9,943 nt of DNA from Rhizosphaericola sp047606825. Its GTDB lineage: Bacteria; Bacteroidota; Bacteroidia; Chitinophagales; Chitinophagaceae. Below, piece by piece: positions 1-5,632 of this stretch. The notes beneath the pieces are model-generated. The model was not told where the DNA came from. It was given only the letters and a program-made list of their open reading frames with translations, and made no database searches. Made by a program: the position numbers and the translations under genes. Where the stretch lies: NCBI GenBank assembly GCA_047606825.1, contig JASGDY010000023.1:1-9943 (forward strand), in the 5' to 3' direction. The stretch's first letter is position 1. Every line of letters begins with the position of its first letter.

Positions 1-48
1 ATACGATAATGAAATTCAATATAGACCAATAATTTTTATTACTCCGCT

Positions 49-152
49 CTTCAGGATTTGTAATCCTGAAGCCGTATCGGCGGATTTGCAATCCGCAAAT
101 AGCAGTGCATTGCAAATGCACGGATAAGCGTTCGGGATTACAAATCCCGAAC
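49..152. repeat. Cluster of four hairpins with conserved core and covarying stems
   Basis: Four perfect hairpins lie in 104 bp. Unit 1 (49-71) has arms CTTCAGGATT/AATCCTGAAG around TGT. Unit 2 (80-96) has arms GCGGATT/AATCCGC around TGC. Unit 3 (105-121) has arms GTGCATT/AATGCAC around GCA. Unit 4 (130-152) has arms GTTCGGGATT/AATCCCGAAC around ACA. The centre of every unit is ATT-NNN-AAT. Units 1 and 2 read ATTTGYAAT, and units 3 and 4 read its reverse complement, so 1/4 (23 bp) and 2/3 (17 bp) form two nested inverted pairs. The outer stem bases differ from unit to unit but stay fully complementary, which suggests selection for structure. REP-like palindromes of this kind are known in bacteria and in some lineages are linked to IS200-like RAYT transposases; that link is inference here, as no transposase lies in the window. 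Confidence 0.85.
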
Positions 153-410
153 AGCACAATTCGGTATATCGTTATATATCAATAGGACGCAACAAAACAG
201 GTTACTGGGAAGCTCCGTAGGAAAAATTCATAATATGCTCCATAACTGTTCTGTTTCCTGATATTAAACTTATGGAGATTGCCTTCGGCGCGAACAGCTC
301 CTCCTATTATCGTTGGAACGACATGCTGAGATGTCTTTTTTTCAATGCACATTTTTAGGTAGGGTAGGGTATGACTTTCAACTTTCAATTCTCCACTTTT
401 CACTATTGTC
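153..410. other. Non-coding stretch between hairpin cluster and batC
   Basis: I see no convincing gene in these 258 bases. A 74-codon minus-strand frame (179-403) shows no recognisable domain, and its upstream end lies in low-complexity sequence. Positions 358-371 hold a short GGTAGGGTAGGG-type run. Positions 376-405 hold pyrimidine-rich TTTCAA/CCACTTTTCA units related to sequence at 4136-4160. In Bacteroidota a batD gene often follows batC, and none is present here before the window ends. Confidence 0.5.
376..405. repeat. TTCAATTCTCCA-type intergenic repeat, copy 1
   Basis: The run contains TTTCAACTTTCAATTC followed by TCCACTTTTCA, just past the batC stop. The reverse complement of 4136-4160 reads TCAATTCTCCATTTTCAATT, sharing TCAATTCTCCA and TTTTCA. 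The two copies are inverted relative to each other. The family looks like a degenerate, low-complexity intergenic repeat; its function is unknown. Confidence 0.45.
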
Positions 411-1040
411 CTACCAATCCTTTTCCGGTTGTTTTCTTTGCTGCTGTTGGTTCTGGAGTTTCTTTTGCAGGTCTTTTTCCTGCTGGTTGAGTTGTTTGAG
501 CAGGTTGTCCATGTCTTTTTTGTTTTGTTGTTCTTTGGGAGATTCTTGGGGTTTTTGTTGCTGCTGGTTTTGTTTGTTGTCCTGCTTGTTTTGTTGATTT
601 TGTTTTTGTTGGTCTTGTTGTTGTTTTTCGTTCAGTGCTTTTTGGAGGTTTTCACGCGCCATTTGGTCATTGGGGTTTCTGCGGAGCGCATTTTCAAAGG
701 AAGATATGGCGTTCTTTAAATCCTTGTTGTGGACTTGTGTCACGCCGTTGTTGTAGTATGCGTCGCTCTGCATTCCCTTGTTGCCGTTTTTGGCGATGTC
801 TTCGTACAGTTTGCTTGCTTGTTCCGCGTCTTTTTGTTTTTCTAAAGCGTTGGCGAGGTTGTATTTGGCGGTATTGCTTTTGGGGTTGACTTTGAGTGCC
901 TGTTGATAGTTGCGGGCAGCGGATTTGAAGTCGCCTTTTTGGTAAGCGAGGTTGCCTGCGGCGATTTGTTTGTTTTCCTTTTGTCCAAAACTATAAACCG
1001 AGCAAACAACGGAAACCATAGTTAAAAAGATTTTATTCAT
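411..1040 (-). CDS. batC: BatC-like TPR protein
   Basis: A 209-residue exported TPR protein. Residues 1-19 form a signal peptide (basic start, hydrophobic stretch, ending SFGQ). Residues about 21-126 contain three tetratricopeptide units, seen in AGNLAYQKGDFKSAARNY, AKYNLANALEKQKDAE and AYYNNGVTQVHNKDLKNA. Residues 137-205 are a Gln/Lys-rich, coiled-coil-like tail dominated by QQ and KQ. In Bacteroidota a TPR protein of this design follows the von Willebrand factor protein BatB in the Bat (aerotolerance) cluster, and it is thought to act as a periplasmic scaffold. It lies 128 bp downstream of batB on the same strand, a wide gap for a tight operon. No batD or batE is visible in the 410 bases beyond its stop. 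The family assignment is good; the biochemical role of Bat proteins is not firmly settled. Confidence 0.82.
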   Translation of the reverse strand: MNKIFLTMVSVVCSVYSFGQKENKQIAAGNLAYQKGDFKSAARNYQQALKVNPKSNTAKYNLANALEKQKDAEQASKLYEDIAKNGNKGMQSDAYYNNGVTQVHNKDLKNAISSFENALRRNPNDQMARENLQKALNEKQQQDQQKQNQQNKQDNKQNQQQQKPQESPKEQQNKKDMDNLLKQLNQQEKDLQKKLQNQQQQRKQPEKDW

Positions 1041-1105
1041 CTGGATATTTTTATGTATTCAATGGCTTCTTTTGGCATGCGCAGGGAAAATGGAGATTTT
1101 GTAAA

Positions 1106-1133
1106 CCATTAAGAAATTAAGGGGGATTAAGAT
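1106..1133. repeat. ATTAAG triplicate in batB-batC spacer
   Basis: ATTAAG occurs at 1108, 1116 and 1126 within an A-rich stretch containing a G5 run, upstream of the batC start in the direction of transcription. It is short and degenerate. It resembles the AT-rich simple repeats at several other junctions in this window. No function is assigned. Confidence 0.35.
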
Positions 1134-1168
1134 TTGTTCTTGATTTTCTTCAAATTACCATGCGATGC

Positions 1169-2179
1169 TTATGCCATACTTTTTTTCCTTTCAGAAATAA
1201 ATAATTCAACAACCAACAAAAGAACCATGCCAACAATCAGCAGCGGAAAATAGGAACGGAAGTTTTTTTCTCCCGGCATCTTCCCTGTGCGTATCATTTT
1301 CTTGTCCGCATTGTCGATGGCGGTTGCTATCTTTTTTGGGGCGTTCATGCCGTTGTCCAGCAGCGCATATTGACCGCCGGTCTGCGCCGCGATATTTTGT
1401 AGCTCTTTTGCGTTGAGTTTGGAAATGACGGTATTGCCCTGGGCGTCCTTTTTGGGTTCGTTGGTGGCTGGGTCGATGATCTGCGAACCAGCAATCGTGC
1501 CGACGCCGATGGTGTGCACGACGACACCACTGTTTTTCAGTTCTTTCAGCGCGTTTTCGGTTTTCGGGTCATGGTCTTCTCCGTCTGAGATCAATACAAC
1601 CGCTTTATACTTTTTTTCGCCGGTGTGGAACGCTCTGTTGCACGCCTTCAGTGCGTCGCCGATTTCCGTACCTTGTATCGGCATCATGTCGGGGTCGATG
1701 GTCGAGACATACATTTTTGCTGCACCGATATCGTCGGTCAGCGGCATCTGCGTGATGGCCTGCCCCGCGAATACCACAATGCCCAACCTGTTGTCGCCGA
1801 GTTGGTCGATGAGCTGGCTGATGACTTGTTTGGCTTTGGCGAGGCGCGTCGGCTTGATGTCCGCACTCAGCATACTTTTACTCACGTCCAGCGCGACCAT
1901 GACATCAATGCCGCTCTTGGCACCGGACGGGTCGTCGTTGCTTGGTTTTTGTATGTTGACAAATGCGAAGATGCCCAACAGGATTGCCAACAAAAACAAC
2001 AAGCTTTTCAACCGAAATCTTTTCTCAGAATAGTTGCTGATGAGTGCCTGTGCCAATGCGGTATTGCCGATATGGGCAGTGATTTTCTTTTTGCGTCCGA
2101 CCACGTAGGAAATCAGCCACGCCAGCGGAACAAGGAGCAACAAGCCCCAGAGATAATTTGTATTTTCAAAAAATAACAT
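1169..2179 (-). CDS. batB: BatB-like von Willebrand factor A membrane protein
   Basis: A 336-residue inner-membrane protein with a periplasmic VWA domain. Hydrophobic segments lie at about residues 9-27, 58-75 and 310-328. The VWA domain runs from about 91 to 300 and carries a complete metal-ion-dependent adhesion site: D98-V-S100-K-S102, a Thr at 171 in IQGTEIGDAL, and ISDGEDH at 197-203. The insertion around IDPATNEPKKDAQGNTVISK is typical of the BatB branch rather than BatA. The start gives the usual short N-terminus with an aromatic residue before the first membrane segment. batC follows on the same strand. The batA, batD and batE partners usual in Bacteroidota are absent: a beta-lactamase gene occupies the upstream position. 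Bat proteins were linked to aerotolerance in Bacteroides fragilis; VWA-TPR pairs suggest an envelope protein complex. Confidence 0.85.
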   Translation of the reverse strand: MLFFENTNYLWGLLLLVPLAWLISYVVGRKKKITAHIGNTALAQALISNYSEKRFRLKSLLFLLAILLGIFAFVNIQKPSNDDPSGAKSGIDVMVALDVSKSMLSADIKPTRLAKAKQVISQLIDQLGDNRLGIVVFAGQAITQMPLTDDIGAAKMYVSTIDPDMMPIQGTEIGDALKACNRAFHTGEKKYKAVVLISDGEDHDPKTENALKELKNSGVVVHTIGVGTIAGSQIIDPATNEPKKDAQGNTVISKLNAKELQNIAAQTGGQYALLDNGMNAPKKIATAIDNADKKMIRTGKMPGEKNFRSYFPLLIVGMVLLLVVELFISERKKSMA

Positions 2180-2189
2180 TCGATTAATT

Positions 2190-2221
2190 CAAAAGTAAAA
2201 AATTCCGAACGCTTAAAACAA
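2190..2221 (-). promoter_or_regulatory. Candidate Bacteroidota promoter for batB
   Basis: On the minus strand TACTTTTG (2190-2197) matches the Bacteroidota -7 consensus TAnnTTTG exactly. A TTG at 2219-2221 lies 21 nt upstream, within the usual spacing range. The -7 box is only 11 bases from the batB ATG, so this promoter would give a very short leader or a leaderless message. The area is AT-rich, so a chance match is possible. Confidence 0.35.
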
Positions 2222-2290
2222 GAATAACCTACAAAGAAAAGAAATCAGGCGTTAATAAGTTTTTAATTTATCCTTTGTGAATATGTCGTG

Positions 2291-2319
2291 CGTTGTTGTT
2301 GATAACACCAACAACGGCG
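2291..2319. repeat. Dispersed imperfect palindrome, copy 1
   Basis: The arms CGTTGTTGTTG (2291-2301) and CACCAACAACG (2306-2316) pair with one T-C mismatch around the loop ATAA. The 20 bases at 2300-2319, TGATAACACCAACAACGGCG, recur exactly in inverse orientation at 4166-4185. It sits in the 179-bp spacer downstream of the class D beta-lactamase gene. No U-run follows on either strand, so it does not look like an intrinsic terminator. Confidence 0.65.
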
Positions 2320-2358
2320 GCGAATAGTGTTCGACGTTGGGCATCAAGCCTTGCGCGT

Positions 2359-3174
2359 TTATAGCTTTCCGCTCAGTAAGTTTTTCGAATTGAGGAATTC
2401 CTTCAGTAGCTTGATGCGGAGGTTCGGATCCATGTCGGGTGCGCCTTCGATGTTGAGGACGAAGAAAAATGGATGTTTGTTTTCCTCGATCCAGCCGACG
2501 ACCCAGCCGATAGCATTGCCATTGGGAGCGTCGCCGTAACCTGTTTTGTATGCCAAGGTGTAGGCATTGTTGCTTTCACGGACCATGACGCTTTTGACGA
2601 TGTCCATGGTACGTTTTTGGAAAGGAAGTTTACCGAAATACAATGCTTTCACTAATCCCAACTCTTCGTCCGGCGTTATTTTCAGGGAGTTGTCGAGCCA
2701 GAAGCTGTCGATTCTGGACGTTATTTTGGTCGTGCCGTAATGAAGCGTGTCGAGCCAGTATTGCATGGTGTCCTTCCCGATGCGGCGCGCAACTTCCTGG
2801 TAATAGGGAACGGCGGACACGGCAAAAGCCTCTTTCATCGTCAAGTCTTTATCCCATTCCGGACGGCGGTGGATGCCATCCCATTTGATTACCATGTTTT
2901 CGTTGCTGATGATGCCTGTTTCGATGCCGATGAGCGAGTTGACAATCTTGAACGTAGATGCTGGCAGCAATGCCGAATCCCTGTACCGCGACAGATTGCA
3001 GATAGAAAAAGTACCGTGTCCATTGTCATACAAGGCAAAAGTCCCTTTGACGTGGTTATCCGTAAATACTTTGCCCCAGTTTTCATCCTCGTTCTGGATA
3101 TTGTTGGGTTGGCAGGAAACAAAAGCGACGCTGAGGAAAAACGACAACGCGGCGATGCAATTTCGGATGGTCAT
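2359..3174 (-). CDS. Class D (OXA-type) beta-lactamase-like lipoprotein
   Basis: A 271-residue serine-hydrolase of the class D beta-lactamase family. Residues 1-20 are a signal peptide ending in a lipobox (AFVS before Cys21), so the mature protein is probably lipid-anchored and periplasm-facing. The family motifs appear in order: S73-T-F-K76 with the catalytic serine and the lysine that is carboxylated in this family; S120-A-V (SxV); YGT at 146-148 where OXA enzymes usually have YGN; and K210-T-G (KTG), followed by AIGWVVGWIEE. The length is typical of the family. It starts 39 bp after the yihY stop on the same strand, so the two may be cotranscribed. No mobile element flanks it, which suggests an intrinsic chromosomal gene. 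Hydrolysis of beta-lactams is inferred from the motifs; the substrate range cannot be read from sequence. A BlaR-type sensor domain is less likely, because no large N-terminal membrane part is present. Confidence 0.88.
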   Translation of the reverse strand: MTIRNCIAALSFFLSVAFVSCQPNNIQNEDENWGKVFTDNHVKGTFALYDNGHGTFSICNLSRYRDSALLPASTFKIVNSLIGIETGIISNENMVIKWDGIHRRPEWDKDLTMKEAFAVSAVPYYQEVARRIGKDTMQYWLDTLHYGTTKITSRIDSFWLDNSLKITPDEELGLVKALYFGKLPFQKRTMDIVKSVMVRESNNAYTLAYKTGYGDAPNGNAIGWVVGWIEENKHPFFFVLNIEGAPDMDPNLRIKLLKEFLNSKNLLSGKL

Positions 3175-3213
3175 TCGATGGTAATTTGGGGGCGAAATTA
3201 CGGAAAAACAAGG

Positions 3214-4125
3214 CTATTCTGTATCGGATTTATGCGAAGTTTCTATCTGTTCGACCCAGACGGCATATTCGGTTGGCTGGATTTTGCGGCCTTTTTTCAG
3301 TGCGTTGACTTTGGTGTAAGTCGCACCGAAATACAAAATCATTGCCGAATAATATACCCAGGTCAGCAGCAGGATAATCGAACCTGCCGCACCGTACATC
3401 GACCCGATTTTGCTGTGTTGGAGGTAATAGCCGATTCCAAATTTCCCCAACAAAAAAAGCAGCGTCGTGGTAAATGCCCCGGCGAAAACGTCTTTGAGCT
3501 TGATCTTGGCGTCGGGGAGAAATTTGAAAATGATGGAAAAAAGGACTAATGTGACCACAAATGCCAGTCCATTGTTGACTACGAATACCAGCATGATGTT
3601 GAAATCGGGAAACAGTTGGATAATCTTGGCCGAAACTGCGTCCAATATGGAACTCGCGACCAACGACACCAACAGGACAAAGCCCAACGCAATCAATATC
3701 GAAAAGCTCATCAGGCGGTTGAGTATCAGTTTGAGCCAACCTTTCTTGGGTTTGGCTTTGATTTGCCAGATGACGTTGATGGAATCCTGTATCTCAGCAA
3801 ATACACCCGTCGCGGAAAACACCAATGCAATGATGCTGACGAGGGAAGCGATGCTGGCACTTGGTGAAATAGCGGCATTTTGGATTATGGTCTGTATCTG
3901 TCGCGCCGCCTCGGAGCCGACAAAACCGCTGATTTGGCGGAAAATCGTGTCTTCTGGTTTGCCGACAGCAAATATAGATGAGACTTTCAATATGATAATC
4001 AGCATCGGGGCCATCGCAAATATGGTGTAGTAGGAGAGGGCAGCCGACATTTTAGGGACTTTCACGTCGATAAACTCGTTGATGGATGCCCAGAATACCT
4101 GCCAGATGTATTTTATTTTGCTCAT
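3214..4125 (-). CDS. YihY/BrkB-family (UPF0761) inner-membrane protein
   Basis: A 303-residue polytopic membrane protein of the YihY/BrkB family. About six hydrophobic segments are visible, near residues 28-52, 92-110, 136-160, 177-200, 212-233 and 246-270. Family signatures include SAALSYYTIFAMAP in the first segment, FKFLPDAKIKLKDVFAGA before the fifth, and GAAGSIILLLTWVYYSAMIL in the last. The C-terminus, from about 275, is short, charged and likely cytoplasmic. The family was once annotated as ribonuclease BN and as a serum-resistance factor (BrkB); neither is a proven general function, and a transport role is only a guess. The gene lies 121 bp downstream of mazG, across a repeat-rich spacer, and 39 bp upstream of the beta-lactamase gene. 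Confidence 0.85.
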   Translation of the reverse strand: MSKIKYIWQVFWASINEFIDVKVPKMSAALSYYTIFAMAPMLIIILKVSSIFAVGKPEDTIFRQISGFVGSEAARQIQTIIQNAAISPSASIASLVSIIALVFSATGVFAEIQDSINVIWQIKAKPKKGWLKLILNRLMSFSILIALGFVLLVSLVASSILDAVSAKIIQLFPDFNIMLVFVVNNGLAFVVTLVLFSIIFKFLPDAKIKLKDVFAGAFTTTLLFLLGKFGIGYYLQHSKIGSMYGAAGSIILLLTWVYYSAMILYFGATYTKVNALKKGRKIQPTEYAVWVEQIETSHKSDTE

Positions 4126-4135
4126 AGAAGATTTT

Positions 4136-4160
4136 GAATTGAAAATGGAGAATTGAGAAT
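4136..4160. repeat. TTCAATTCTCCA-type intergenic repeat, copy 2
   Basis: The segment TTGAATTGAAAATGGAGAAT, followed by TGAG, is the inverted relative of the run at 376-405. It shares TGGAGAATTGA and TGAAAA with that copy. It lies just upstream of the yihY start on the minus strand. It is low in complexity, and its function is unknown. Confidence 0.45.
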
Positions 4161-4165
4161 TTTTT

Positions 4166-4193
4166 CGCCGTTGTTGGTGTTATCACCATCAAC
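4166..4193. repeat. Dispersed imperfect palindrome, copy 2
   Basis: The arms GTTGTTGGTG (4170-4179) and CACCATCAAC (4184-4193) pair with one T-T mismatch around TTAT. Positions 4166-4185 are the exact reverse complement of 2300-2319. Read in the same orientation as copy 1, both have the right arm CACCAACAAC and loop ATAA, but each departs from perfect pairing at a different base of the left arm. It lies in the spacer downstream of mazG. Confidence 0.65.
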
Positions 4194-4219
4194 TTCCTTG
4201 TATTGCATGAAGAAAAAAT

Positions 4220-4251
4220 TATCAAATTATCAAATCGCCAAATCATCAAAT
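4220..4251. repeat. Four tandem octamers (NNYCAAAT-like) over the mazG stop
   Basis: Four consecutive 8-bp units read TATCAAAT, TATCAAAT, CGCCAAAT and CATCAAAT. The last unit supplies the mazG stop codon (TGA on the minus strand, 4246-4248). The period of 8 is out of phase with codons, so unit changes would shift any reading frame running through it. As it stands, only the first unit in the reading direction touches coding sequence. Confidence 0.6.
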
Positions 4252-4572
4252 TAATTTCTCGTTGTTGATATGCCGCGTCGCGTCGCGGATATTTTTTTTC
4301 TCAAAATTTTTCCGGAGAGCTTCGGTCATGTCAATGCCGGTCTGGTTGGCGAGGCAGAGCAAAACCCACAGCACGTCTGCCATCTCGTCGCCCAAGTCCT
4401 TGTTTTTGTCGCTTTCCTTTGAGGATTGTTCGCCGTATTTACGGACCATCAGGCGGCTGAGTTCGCCTACTTCTTCCATCAATATGCCGAGGTTGGTCAG
4501 TTCGTTGAAATAACGGACACCGATTGTCTTAATCCAATGGTCAATGCTGTTTTGCGCTTCTTCTATGGTCAT
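4246..4572 (-). CDS. MazG-like nucleotide pyrophosphohydrolase
   Basis: A 108-residue all-alpha pyrophosphohydrolase of the MazG/dUTPase-like superfamily. The metal-binding signature is clear: E33-E-V-G-E37 in the first conserved helix and E63-M-A-D66 in GDEMADVLWVLLCLANQTGI. The length fits the single-domain MazG-like group, which acts as a small oligomer and hydrolyses nucleoside triphosphates to monophosphate and pyrophosphate, cleaning non-canonical or excess nucleotides. The true substrate cannot be told from sequence. Only 4 bp separate its ATG from the dtd stop, so the two genes are surely cotranscribed; both serve quality control. Its stop codon lies within a run of tandem octamers (4220-4251). 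It is not full-length MazG, which has two such domains and about 260 residues. Confidence 0.85.
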   Translation of the reverse strand: MTIEEAQNSIDHWIKTIGVRYFNELTNLGILMEEVGELSRLMVRKYGEQSSKESDKNKDLGDEMADVLWVLLCLANQTGIDMTEALRKNFEKKNIRDATRHINNEKLI

Positions 4573-4576
4573 TTTA

Positions 4577-5029
4577 CTATTCTTTGTTTTTTGAATCAGT
4601 CCATATTGTTACAGGGCCGTCGTTGACAAGTGCAACCTGCATGTCCGCGCTGAAACGTCCAGTCTGTATAGGTTTTCCTAAAAGTTGTGACAAAGTGCCA
4701 ATCATGTTTTCGTAAAGTGGGATTGCATGGTCGGGCTTGCTTGCCTTGATGTAGGACGGTCGGTTTCCTTTTTTGGTCGATGCGTGGAGCGTAAACTGGC
4801 TGACCACCAACAATTCACCACCGATGTCCAATATACTTTTGTTCATCACGCCGTTCTCGTCGTTGAAGAGTCGTATGTTGACGATTTTGTTCGCCAGCCA
4901 GGCCACGTCATCCTCGTTGTCCGCATCTTCAATACCTACAAAAATCAAGAGCCCTTGTTCAATGCTGCCCGAAATTTCTGTGTCAATCGTTACGCTTGCT
5001 TTTTTTACCCGTTGGATTAATATGCGCAT
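4577..5029 (-). CDS. dtd: D-aminoacyl-tRNA deacylase
   Basis: A 150-residue cytoplasmic enzyme that hydrolyses D-aminoacyl-tRNAs, and glycyl-tRNA(Ala) in several bacteria, recycling mischarged tRNA. It begins with the family's MRxxIQRVxxASVTI pattern. It carries both active-site elements: S77-Q-F-T80 in LLVVSQFTLHAST, and the cross-subunit Gly-Pro motif G138-P139 in NDGPVTIW. The length is standard for DTD (about 145-150). The gene overlaps nothing; it is 4 bp upstream of the mazG-like gene on the same strand and divergent from arfB across 68 bp. The assignment is secure; the preferred substrate is not known from sequence. Confidence 0.96.
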   Translation of the reverse strand: MRILIQRVKKASVTIDTEISGSIEQGLLIFVGIEDADNEDDVAWLANKIVNIRLFNDENGVMNKSILDIGGELLVVSQFTLHASTKKGNRPSYIKASKPDHAIPLYENMIGTLSQLLGKPIQTGRFSADMQVALVNDGPVTIWTDSKNKE

Positions 5030-5097
5030 CTTTGCGACAATTCTTTTTGCGTAAAAATAGAAAAAAAGTAAAAAGCCAAAAGGAAAAAATAGTACAA

Positions 5098-5490
5098 ATG
5101 CTTTACGATATCAGTTCCGAAATCGTCTATAAAACTTCGCGTAGCGGCGGCAAGGGCGGGCAGAACGTCAATAAGGTAGAAACGGCCGTCGAGGCCCGCT
5201 GGAACCTTGACGCGTCCCAACTGTTGGCCGACGCGGAAAAAGAACGCATCCGCAAGAAACTCGCATCCGCACTTACCGATACGGGCGATTTGTTCGTCAA
5301 GTCCCAACAAGCCCGGACACAACTGGAAAATAAACGCATCGCCACCGAAAACCTTTTGAAACTCGTCCAAAAAGGCCTGCATGTCGCCAAACCACGTATC
5401 GCGACCAGGCCCACAAAAGCTTCCAAAGAAAAACGCATAGAACTCAAAAAACGCCATGCAGAACGCAAAGCAAACAGGAAGAAATGGTAA
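5098..5490 (+). CDS. arfB: Peptidyl-tRNA hydrolase ArfB (YaeJ), ribosome rescue factor
   Basis: A 130-residue release-factor homologue that frees peptides from ribosomes stalled without a stop codon. The catalytic GGQ loop is at residues 20-22 (SGGKGGQNVNKVET), followed by a small domain-3-like fold. The basic C-terminal tail (KKRHAERKANRKKW) is the part that enters the empty mRNA channel in ArfB. The frame stays open upstream to an ATG at 4996, but I chose ATG 5098. That gives the usual family length and N-terminus (about 140 residues in E. coli), removes an extension that reads through the dtd start region, and leaves an A-rich leader ending ATAGTACAAATG, much like the rdgB leader (ATACAGATG). 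It lacks the stop-codon recognition domains of RF1/RF2, so it is not a canonical release factor. Confidence 0.93.
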   Translation: MLYDISSEIVYKTSRSGGKGGQNVNKVETAVEARWNLDASQLLADAEKERIRKKLASALTDTGDLFVKSQQARTQLENKRIATENLLKLVQKGLHVAKPRIATRPTKASKEKRIELKKRHAERKANRKKW

Positions 5491-5562
5491 ACACATCCCT
5501 ACCTGGTATCTCTTTTTGCTGATTTTCGCCCATATCTATGGAACAGTCTAGTGTAAGGATAC

Positions 5563-5586
5563 TTAGCAGTAACAAACGTTAGCAGT
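5563..5586. repeat. Spaced 8-bp direct repeat TTAGCAGT
   Basis: TTAGCAGT occurs at 5563-5570 and 5579-5586, giving a period of 16 bp, in the arfB-ilvE convergent spacer just beyond the ilvE terminator. It could be an operator half-site pair or chance. No neighbouring regulator gene supports a role. Confidence 0.3.
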
Positions 5587-5590
5587 TGTA

Positions 5591-5632
5591 AAAAGCGGAT
5601 AGGCCATCTTGATTGCCCATCCGCCCTATCCG
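5591..5632 (-). terminator. Intrinsic terminator of ilvE
   Basis: Read on the minus strand directly after the ilvE TAA, CGGATAGG pairs perfectly with CCTATCCG (5625-5632 with 5596-5603) and is followed by CTTTTTAC. The loop is long (21 nt). GCGGAT (5595-5600) can pair instead with ATCCGC (5619-5624), giving a shorter alternative hairpin on the same side. The stem begins at the base next to the stop codon. Confidence 0.7.

Noticed and set aside
49..152. Possible short CRISPR array
   Set aside because: The conserved part is only about 9 bp, the units differ in length and alternate in orientation, and there are no uniform spacers or cas genes.
358..371. Possible G-quadruplex in GGTAGGGTAGGG
   Set aside because: Only three G-runs are present, so a stable intramolecular quadruplex is unlikely.
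179..403. 74-codon minus-strand frame
   Set aside because: No domain, odd composition, and part of it runs through low-complexity intergenic sequence.
313..719. Plus-strand frames rich in Leu, Phe and Cys opposite batC
   Set aside because: They are the antisense of the Gln/Lys-rich tail of batC; the composition is an artefact of CAG/CAA and AAA codons.
1413..2033. 206-codon plus-strand frame opposite batB
   Set aside because: Shadow of a gene with a full VWA metal site on the other strand; no recognisable motif.
2291..2319. Intrinsic terminator of the beta-lactamase gene
   Set aside because: No U-run follows the stem in the direction of transcription, and the same element occurs in the opposite orientation after mazG.
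2740..3549. 269-codon plus-strand frame spanning bla and the end of yihY
   Set aside because: It crosses two well-supported minus-strand genes and their spacer, and shows no family pattern.
4996..5097. 34-residue N-terminal extension of arfB from ATG 4996
   Set aside because: It overlaps the dtd start and reads through an A-rich leader; ATG 5098 gives the normal family N-terminus and length.
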